DNA from: Nitrosomonas sp. Is35
Lineage (GTDB): Bacteria; Pseudomonadota; Gammaproteobacteria; Burkholderiales; Nitrosomonadaceae
Length of the DNA: 64,000 nt
Direction of reading: 5' to 3'
Assembly: GCF_033063295.1 (NCBI RefSeq)
Contig: NZ_JAWJZH010000001.1
Location: forward strand, 372,001 to 436,000
Shown here one piece after another: positions 58,434-64,000 of this stretch. The position numbers and the translations under genes were made by a program. Position 1 is the stretch's first letter. Each line of letters begins with the position of its first letter. The notes under the pieces are model-generated. The model made no database searches and was not told the origin of the DNA. It saw only the letters and a program-made list of their open reading frames with translations.

Positions 58434-58982
58434 CTGATAATTGGATTAAAAAATCTTGAATACTGAGAAATGAACTGCCGCCATGGTTCGAAAGGCTTAT
58501 TCTATAAGTATTGGCACGGCTAAAGGGAAAGGGTTCCCTCAGGCAGGAAAATAATGAACTTACTTTTACGGGGCTTTTATTAGCATGAATGCACGGGCGG
58601 TATAGGAAAACCGCTTTGTCCGGTTGTTAAGAGTCTTTTGATGGCCATATGTTTTTTCGTATGGAAACAAATGATTTCTCAAGAATCATTTGCAGTAAGC
58701 GAGAGTATCTACCGTGCTTGCTTACCTGATCGCAGCCGATGCGAAAATTTCAGGTGAGCCGCTAAGTGCTTAGTTTTGCAAACGGACCAAAGGTGCGCGA
58801 TGGGACTAAACAACTAACCACCGCATTCTGCGCAATGGATGCGCAAACATTCCCGATAGGGAATATTTTCTCGAGTAAGATAAGTTGAAGCATAATTTTT
58901 CCCGTTCAGGAAAATTAACTTGCTCAGATGTGCGCTTTGTTTCATAATTTCCCGAACGGGAAAAATAGGCAATGCGAAATTC
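58434..58982. other. Divergent intergenic region between tamA and hipB
   Basis: About 550 bases without a gene. Contents: nested inverted repeats at about 58645-58692 (CCATA/TATGG, then CAAATGATT at 58668-58676 with AATCATTTG at 58684-58692) and three hip operators at 58850-58963. TTGGCACG near 58512 lacks the -12 half of a sigma-54 promoter. Confidence 0.6.
58850..58963 (+). promoter_or_regulatory. Three evenly spaced operator palindromes upstream of hipB
   Basis: Palindromes TTCCCGATAGGGAA (58850-58863), TTTCCCGTTCAGGAAA (58898-58913) and TTTCCCGAACGGGAAA (58948-58963) share the core TTCCcG-N3/4-GGAA. Their centres are 49 and 50 bases apart, close to a whole number of helix turns. HipB of Escherichia coli binds several TATCC-N8-GGATA operators before its own gene, so these are probably HipB sites for autorepression. 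The last ends 19 bases before the hipB ATG. Confidence 0.8.
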
Positions 58983-59240
58983 ATGATCCGCATCCACAGC
59001 ACTCAATCGCTCGGACTCGCTCTGCGTGCAGCACGCAAGCAGCTTGGCCTGACGCAATCTCAACTGGCTTTGGCAGCCGGTGTCGGGCTGCGTTTTATGG
59101 TTGATCTCGAAGCGGGAAAGCCCACGTTGAGACTTGAGCAGGTTCTGCGGGTTATCGACGCCTTAGGCGGTGAGATCGTTCTTGCGGGCCTGCCGGAACA
59201 ACAATCCGCGGTGATGAAGATAGACAGCGATGGCACATGA
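58983..59240 (+). CDS. hipB: HipB-like Xre-family antitoxin and repressor
   Basis: An 85-residue DNA-binding protein with a helix-turn-helix (GLALRAARKQLGLTQSQLALAAGVGLRFMVDLEAGKPT in pieces across residues 10-47) and the HipB-type tail VLRVIDALGGEIVL. HipB dimers repress the hip promoter and hold the HipA kinase inactive. The ATG at 58983 is preferred; a TTG at 58920 would place the start inside the operator region. It overlaps hipA by 11 bases. The operator array upstream looks intact although its partner toxin is broken. Confidence 0.88.
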   Translation: MIRIHSTQSLGLALRAARKQLGLTQSQLALAAGVGLRFMVDLEAGKPTLRLEQVLRVIDALGGEIVLAGLPEQQSAVMKIDSDGT

Positions 59241-60407
59241 ACTGGAGGTCTGGCTGTTCACCGATCACGTCGGCACCTTGTCGCTGCAGGAGGGGCGGCT
59301 CAGTTTCCGCTACCGCGAAAACTGGCTCAATCGTCCGGGAGCTGTCGCGTTGTCTTGCTCTCTCCCCTTGCAATTGGATGCATTCGATGACATCCACACG
59401 CGCCCATTCTTTGCCGGTCTGCTCCCCGAAGGTCATCTGCGCCGCTTGATCGCACAGCAGTTCCAGGTATCGGGTCAGAACGACTTTGCCTTGCTCGATC
59501 ACATCGGTGGAGAGTGTGCCGGAGCCATTACGTTTCTGCCGCCTGGAACACCTCCTGCACCGCCCGGGGATGACTGCGTTCAGTGGCTGAACGATGATGA
59601 ACTGATCGCCATCCTTGATGAATTGCCCCGCTGCCCGATGATGGCAGGCAAGGATGACTTGCGGCTATCATTGGCCGGTGTGCAGGACAAGCTGCCGGTT
59701 GTTTTTGACGGACAGCGCATTGGTCTGACACAAGGAGGGCAACCCAGTACCCATATCCTGAAGCCGCTCAAGCGCAGATCCGCGCCGACGCCAGCCGCCG
59801 CTTTCTGCTGGTGGCGCGTTATGACCGGCAAACCGATACGCAAAGCCGAGTAGCACGCCTGCATCAGGAGGATTTCTGTCAAGCACTGGGCGTGGTGCCC
59901 GAGATGAAATACCAAAACGAAGGAGGCCCCGATCTTGCCGCGTGCTTCAGCCTGTTGCGCCATGCTACCCGGCCTAGCGCACCGCAGGTGCTGCGTCTGC
60001 TCGATTACGTGGTGTTCAACGCCTTGATCGGCAATCATGACGCACATGCCAAGAATTTCTCCTTACTCTACACCGGCGAGTTTCCGGTACTGGCGCCGCT
60101 GTACGACACTCTGTCGACGGCGATATACGAGAATCTCACGCCCAAGATGGCGATGAAAATCGGCAGCAAATACAAATTCAGTGAGGTGCAGGCCCATCAT
60201 TGGGACCAGTTCGCCGAAAGCGCCGGATTGGGCCGGGCCCAAACCCGTAAGCGCATTCTGGAACTGGCGCAGATCCTACCGAAAACTGCCCGCCAGCTTC
60301 AATCGCAAAAAGAACTTGGATTCGCTGAAAACCCCTTGGTTGAGCAGATTATCGCACTGATAGAGCAGCGAGCCGCGCTGACGATACATCGGCTCACCGA
60401 GCCGTAA
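59230..60407 (+). pseudogene. hipA: Broken HipA serine/threonine kinase toxin gene
   Basis: HipA phosphorylates glutamyl-tRNA synthetase in known cases and causes dormancy. Here the gene is in two frames. Frame one (59230-59853) holds the N-subdomain 1, HTRPFFAGLLPEGHLRR, the P-loop-like LAGVQDKLPVV and THILKP, then runs into unrelated residues. Frame two resumes near 59775 with RRFLLVARYDRQ and runs to 60407, with RLHQEDFCQALG, the catalytic loop GNHDAHAKNFS and the metal site PLYDTLST. In intact HipA about 25-30 residues (the VENE region) separate ILKP from the RFLLVARYDR segment. They are missing, so the lesion is an internal deletion of non-triplet length near 59765-59775, not just a one-base shift. 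Kinase activity is very unlikely. Confidence 0.88.
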
Positions 60408-60478
60408 GGAAATGCACAGACTCGATGGACGTAGATTTGATTCTTATTGGGGGATTGAACCGTCTCGGAATGGTATAA

Positions 60479-60628
60479 ATGTGTCCTCTGGGATTGACTG
60501 AAATTGGGGAAGGAACGAAAAATACCAAAGAATGGAGTGGCTACCATTCTTCAAGGTTAAACCAGCAGTATCGGGTTATTTATCAAATCAACAACAATGA
60601 AGTTTATGTTCTCGTTGAACAAATTTAA
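60479..60628 (+). pseudogene. C-terminal remnant of a RelE-family toxin
   Basis: A 49-codon frame from ATG 60479 to TAA 60626-60628 encodes LTEIGEGTKNTKEWSGYHSS, RLNQQYRVIYQI and EVYVLVEQI. This is the last half of a RelE/HigB-type mRNA interferase, with the conserved RL-QYRVIY strand. The N-terminal half normally found in an 85-95 residue toxin is absent: no matching sequence lies between the hipA stop and this point in any plus frame. The usual HDYRR-like ending is also missing. It directly precedes an Xre antitoxin, the normal partner of this toxin type. It is probably inactive. Confidence 0.7.
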
Positions 60629-60651
60629 CCGCACGATTACCGGAGAAAATA

Positions 60652-60903
60652 ATGGACGAATATCAATTGGCCAAAAAAACATGCGACGTGACAGTCGGCG
60701 AGTCGGTAAAAATTATCCGCGAACTCCAAGGATTAAATCAGAATGAATTGGCTGACCTTACCGGCATTCCGCAATCAACCCTCTCCGCCATCGAACATGA
60801 CAAAATCAACTTGGGAATTGAACGCACCAAAATATTGGCAAAAGCCCTCAAGTGCCACCCAGCAGTGCTGGTTTTTCCCGGCTGGGATTATTCTGCTGCA
60901 TAA
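60652..60903 (+). CDS. Xre-family antitoxin (HigA-like)
   Basis: An 83-residue helix-turn-helix protein: VGESVKIIRELQGLNQNELA, DLTGIPQSTLSAIEHDKINL and ERTKILAKALKCHPAVLVFPG. It has a GGAGAAA ribosome site and begins 23 bases after the truncated RelE toxin, the usual toxin-first order of higBA-type loci. With the toxin broken, it may persist as an orphan repressor, or as an immunity factor against other RelE toxins in the cell. Confidence 0.85.
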   Translation: MDEYQLAKKTCDVTVGESVKIIRELQGLNQNELADLTGIPQSTLSAIEHDKINLGIERTKILAKALKCHPAVLVFPGWDYSAA

Positions 60904-60963
60904 CACTCTTGTGCAGTTTGATGTTGGGCTTTCTTCGGCAACCCACAACCTACCGTGCTTGAT

Positions 60964-61263
60964 TTATTCTGCAATTCGATTGAGCCAGTAACCGGGTTTT
61001 CTGCTTTGATGCATCACGGCAACCACATAGATTTTTTCTTTTGATTGCCTGTAAATTACCGCAAATGGGAAGCGGGTAAGGATATAACGCCGGAATCCAT
61101 TTCCGAACTGAGGCCATACACCGGGAAGCTCGGCGATGGCAGCATAAGCGCTTTCAAGCTCATTGATGAAATCACCGCCTAACCCTTTTGCCTGCGATTC
61201 ATACCAGACGACCGATTCACGTATATCGCGCGCAACTTCAGGATGAAAGTAAACGTTTGTCAC
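60964..61263 (-). CDS. parE: RelE/ParE-family toxin
   Basis: A 99-residue toxin with the ParE pattern: VYFHPEVARDIRESVVWYE, GLGGDFINELESAYAAIAELP, then the strand-rich end RRYILTRFPFAVIYRQ and IYVVAVMHQSRKPGYW. It is complete in length and in conserved Arg/Tyr positions. It starts at GTG, overlapping the stop of the antitoxin gene by four bases (GTGA), so translation is coupled. ParE members poison gyrase and RelE members cut mRNA; which applies here is not decided. Confidence 0.9.
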   Translation of the reverse strand: MTNVYFHPEVARDIRESVVWYESQAKGLGGDFINELESAYAAIAELPGVWPQFGNGFRRYILTRFPFAVIYRQSKEKIYVVAVMHQSRKPGYWLNRIAE

Positions 61264-61487
61264 AACTCGCGTTTCAATTTCAACTTGATTTCTTCCCAGC
61301 TAACCGGTTCCACCGCACCGGATTCAAGTTGCGCGAACCGGCGTTCTGCGATTTGAATCCAAGCCTCATCGACATGCTCCTCGTTGGCATCATCCAAACT
61401 TGAAATCAGGCAATGCGCGAGCGTCGCTTTTTCTTGGGACGACAATGTCTTGATATTTTCCAGAATCCATTTCATCTTATCGGGCAT
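61260..61487 (-). CDS. Addiction-module antitoxin component
   Basis: A 75-residue acidic helical protein: ILENIKTLSSQEKATLAHCL near the start and DEAWIQIAERRFAQLESG, VEPVSWEEIKLKLKREL at the end. This is the pattern of the putative addiction-module component family that pairs with ParE-type toxins. It precedes the toxin, has a GGAG ribosome site, and overlaps it. This is the only toxin-antitoxin pair of the cluster that looks intact on both sides. Confidence 0.88.
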   Translation of the reverse strand: MPDKMKWILENIKTLSSQEKATLAHCLISSLDDANEEHVDEAWIQIAERRFAQLESGAVEPVSWEEIKLKLKREL

Positions 61488-61629
61488 AATAAACTCTCCG
61501 AAACCTTCATTAATAGGCAGTTAATCATTGAAAGACGAATTGGATTCCAGTATTAATGTTTGAGAAATTTATCCTGGATGGCGCAAGCTTTATCCAGGCT
61601 ACTTGCTGAATTGCCAAACGAGCACATTG

Positions 61630-62085
61630 TTATATGTTTTTTGCTGTAGATTTAAGTGCTGCAATGAAATCTCTAAGTTTTGATTCCTGAATTTGCGCTT
61701 TTAGCACATATTTGTCGTCACTTTTTGCTGAAAATATAAGAAACCATTTGTTTTTTATTTTGAGCCTTTCTACGTGTGCGTGTGCCACAGAATTCCTAAG
61801 ATGTTTGAATAGGCTTCTGGCTCTACTGTTGTTGCCTATTTGGAATATTGCTAATTGTCTCGCCTCAGAGCCAAAGGATAAATTTTCATTTATCTCTTTA
61901 TCAGATTCTGATTTAGTATTTAATGGTTTTATCTCAAATTTGTTGTCACGTTTATAAGCAGTAAATTCCTTACTCCGTATATCAAAACCGCCTTTCTCGG
62001 GTATATCCCGATAGACCGTTTCCCATGGTACTAATAAATTCAAATATAAATTTGCTGCCGTATTTCTATCGAGTATGAAAATCAT
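61630..62085 (-). CDS. HEPN-like protein (possible RNase), resembling the pEK499_p136 family
   Basis: A 151-residue protein with no signal or membrane helix. In its helical C-terminal half, SRARSLFKHLRNSVAHAHVE contains Arg97-N-S-V-A-His102, the R-x4-H motif that is catalytic in many HEPN ribonucleases. The N-terminal part is polar and not recognised. The ATG at 62085 is used; a GTG seven codons upstream (62106) is possible, and neither has a clear ribosome site. The composition is more AT-rich than its neighbours, suggesting transfer. It lies alone beside a toxin-antitoxin cluster, so a defence or toxin role is plausible but unproven. Confidence 0.65.
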   Translation of the reverse strand: MIFILDRNTAANLYLNLLVPWETVYRDIPEKGGFDIRSKEFTAYKRDNKFEIKPLNTKSESDKEINENLSFGSEARQLAIFQIGNNSRARSLFKHLRNSVAHAHVERLKIKNKWFLIFSAKSDDKYVLKAQIQESKLRDFIAALKSTAKNI

Positions 62086-62186
62086 TTTACGTATAACGGC
62101 ACTCACTAAAGTGGTGCGTGTGTCTGGTCATCACTCATCCATAAAAGGTGCATTTCATGGCCATCGGCGAATTATTCAGCCTTTCC

Positions 62187-63695
62187 CTAATCCTCCCGCC
62201 GCAACTGCGGAAACAAAATCACGTCGCGGATACTCGGGCTATCGGTCAGCAGCATGACCAGCCGGTCGATGCCGATGCCTTCACCGGCGGTCGGTGGTAA
62301 GCCGTATTCCAAAGCGCGGATGTAATCCGCATCGTAGTGCATGGCTTCGTTATCCCCGGCGTCCTTGGCTTTGGCTTGTTCCAGAAAGCGCGCTGCTTGG
62401 TCTTCCGGGTCGTTCAATTCCGAGAATCCGTTGGCGATTTCGCGTCCGGCGATGTACAGCTCAAAACGGTCGGTGATTGCGGTGTTGTTGTCGTTGCGCC
62501 GCGCCAAAGGGGATACTTCCGCTGGATAATCGACGATAAATGTCGGCTCAAACAGCAAATGCTCGGTGGTTTCGTCGAACAATGAAAGTTGCAAGCCGCC
62601 GATGCCGTCGTTCGGGTTGTGATGAATGCCGAGTGCTTGCAGTTTGTTGATCAGAAAATCGCGGTCATTCAGTTGCGCGTCGGTGTATTCCGGGTGGAAT
62701 TTCCGGATGGCTGCGGTGATGGTGAGCCGGGCAAACGGTTTCGCCAAATCCATGGTTTTGCCCTGATACGTGACTTCGGTCGTACCCAGCACTTTGTGCG
62801 CAATTTCCGCCAGCATTTTCTCGGTGAAGTCCATCAGATAGGTAAAGTCTTGATACGCTTCATAGAACTCCACCATGGTGAATTCCGGGTTATGCCGGGT
62901 GGAAATGCCTTCGTTGCGGAAGTTGCGGTTGATTTCAAATACTTTTTCCATGCCGCCGACCACCAGCCGCTTTAGGTAAAGTTCCGGTGCGATGCGCAAG
63001 TACAGCGCCATATCGAGCGCGTTGTGATGCGTGGAAAACGGCCGTGCCGTGGCGCCGCCGGGAATCGGATGCATCATCGGCGTTTCGACTTCCAGGTAGC
63101 CGCGCGCCACGAAAAATTCGCGCATGGCCTGAATAATTTTCGAGCGCGCCGTGAACACCTTGCGCGCATCTTCATTGGTGATCAAATCCAGATAGCGCTG
63201 ACGGTATTTTTGTTCCTGATCGGCCAAGCCGTGAAATTTTTCCGGCAGCGGACGCAGCGATTTGGTCAGCAACTGCAAATCCGTGACACGGATCGACAGT
63301 TCATTGGTTTTGGTTTTGAACAACGTGCCCTGTGCGCCAAAAATGTCACCCAAGTCATGGTGCTTGAACGCCGAATGCACGTCTGCGCCGGTGAGATCGT
63401 CCGAAATGTACAGTTGAATCCGGCCGCTCATATCCTGGATGGTGGCGAAACTGGCCTTGCCCATGACGCGCTTCAACATCATCCGCCCCGCCACTTTGAC
63501 CGCAACCGGCGATTCTTCCAGTTGCTCCTTAGTTAAATCATCGTATTGCCGGTGCAGATCCGCCGATAGATGTTCGCGCCGGAAAGTGTTCGGGAAAGCA
63601 TTGCCCGCCTGCCGCAATTCGGCCAATTTGGCGCGGCGCTCGGCAATAATTTGGTTTTCATCCTGAGGAACGGCTGATTGATTTTCCTGGGTCAT
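62187..63695 (-). CDS. lysS: Lysine--tRNA ligase (class II LysRS)
   Basis: A 502-residue class II synthetase. The N-terminal OB-fold anticodon domain (about 55-145) is followed by the catalytic core: motif 1 ending [15 protein letters not shown], motif 2 [23 protein letters not shown], and motif 3 [26 protein letters not shown] near the end. The ATG at 63693-63695 gives the family length; upstream in-frame starts add 56 residues of unrelated sequence. It is the last gene of the window on the minus strand. prfB, often next to lysS, is not visible. Confidence 0.97.
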   Translation of the reverse strand: MTQENQSAVPQDENQIIAERRAKLAELRQAGNAFPNTFRREHLSADLHRQYDDLTKEQLEESPVAVKVAGRMMLKRVMGKASFATIQDMSGRIQLYISDDLTGADVHSAFKHHDLGDIFGAQGTLFKTKTNELSIRVTDLQLLTKSLRPLPEKFHGLADQEQKYRQRYLDLITNEDARKVFTARSKIIQAMREFFVARGYLEVETPMMHPIPGGATARPFSTHHNALDMALYLRIAPELYLKRLVVGGMEKVFEINRNFRNEGISTRHNPEFTMVEFYEAYQDFTYLMDFTEKMLAEIAHKVLGTTEVTYQGKTMDLAKPFARLTITAAIRKFHPEYTDAQLNDRDFLINKLQALGIHHNPNDGIGGLQLSLFDETTEHLLFEPTFIVDYPAEVSPLARRNDNNTAITDRFELYIAGREIANGFSELNDPEDQAARFLEQAKAKDAGDNEAMHYDADYIRALEYGLPPTAGEGIGIDRLVMLLTDSPSIRDVILFPQLRRED

Positions 63696-64000
63696 GTTCT
63701 GGTTTGCGAAAGTAAGTAATCGATTAAATGGATGGATTTGTCTTTGGTCGCATATTATACGCTGCCAGCAGGGGATTCGTGCCAGAGTGTGCGGCTGCAA
63801 CCCGGTTGCGGCTTTTATACCCGATTTGGCAAAATCGCTAGTTTTCTGGCACGATGATTTCAAGATATCTTACATCAGCGGGACAGTTTATTTCCTGGGC
63901 AACCAAAAATGACTATCGATTGAATGATAAATGACATCTATTTATTAAAAATTAATTCAGTTACATTGATCATCGGTCAAAAAAGTTTGAGATCTTCCAA
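63696..64000. other. Region upstream of lysS
   Basis: About 305 bases holding the lysS promoter region. No gene is supported. On the minus strand a short open stretch at the window edge (64000 to a TGA at 63977-63979) could be the last codons of another gene, but seven codons are too few to judge. Confidence 0.4.

Overview
The window looks like chromosomal DNA of a betaproteobacterium, most probably a member of the Nitrosomonadaceae. The reasons are the secF-secD-yajC-tgt-queA block, hopanoid genes (hpnH, hpnB, hpnM, an HpnO-like aminotransferase), a PEP-CTERM protein next to exopolysaccharide genes, a fliE-to-fliR flagellar block with a FlrBC-type two-component system, and moderate GC with AT-rich intergenic stretches. 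The genus is an inference from gene content. No rRNA and no CRISPR array were seen.

Layout. 1-6.2 kb: the tail of a membrane-anchored protein, then on the minus strand queA-tgt-yajC-secD-secF (queuosine tRNA modification and Sec translocase accessory subunits) and a tRNA-Leu(CAA). 6.2-14.9 kb: an accessory stretch holding a CCXG-type PEP-CTERM protein and a four-gene polysaccharide operon (zinc-ribbon/TackOD1-like protein, membrane GT2 synthase, TolC-like protein fused to a glycosidase-like domain, HlyD-type adaptor). Three divergent copies of an intergenic element, each headed by a perfect DnaA box, sit at the module boundaries. 14.9-31.4 kb: an ABC-F ATPase, then flagellar genes: fliE and flrC/flrB on minus, fliFGHIJK and fliLMNOPQR on plus.

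31.6-43.3 kb: a very long Ala/Glu-rich coiled-coil protein, then a compact operon of acyl-AMP/ACP ligase, NAD-dependent reductase, acyl carrier protein and serine-palmitoyltransferase-like enzyme. This set matches bacterial sphingolipid synthesis. It is followed by a secreted protein, a peptidoglycan-binding lipoprotein and the hopanoid genes hpnH-hpnB-hpnM. Two classes of rigid membrane lipid may therefore be made from one locus. 43.2-58.4 kb: housekeeping and envelope genes (rsmB-like, DUF3108, purN, purM, a papain-like protease, an unlisted 25-residue membrane peptide gene, HpnO-like aminotransferase, PerM-like permease, hda, a HAD phosphatase, tamB, tamA).

58.4-62.1 kb: a decaying toxin-antitoxin cluster. 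hipB has three regularly spaced operators, hipA is broken by an internal deletion, a RelE-type toxin has lost its N-terminus but keeps its Xre partner, an intact ParE-type pair follows, and then comes a HEPN-like protein. The window closes with lysS on the minus strand.
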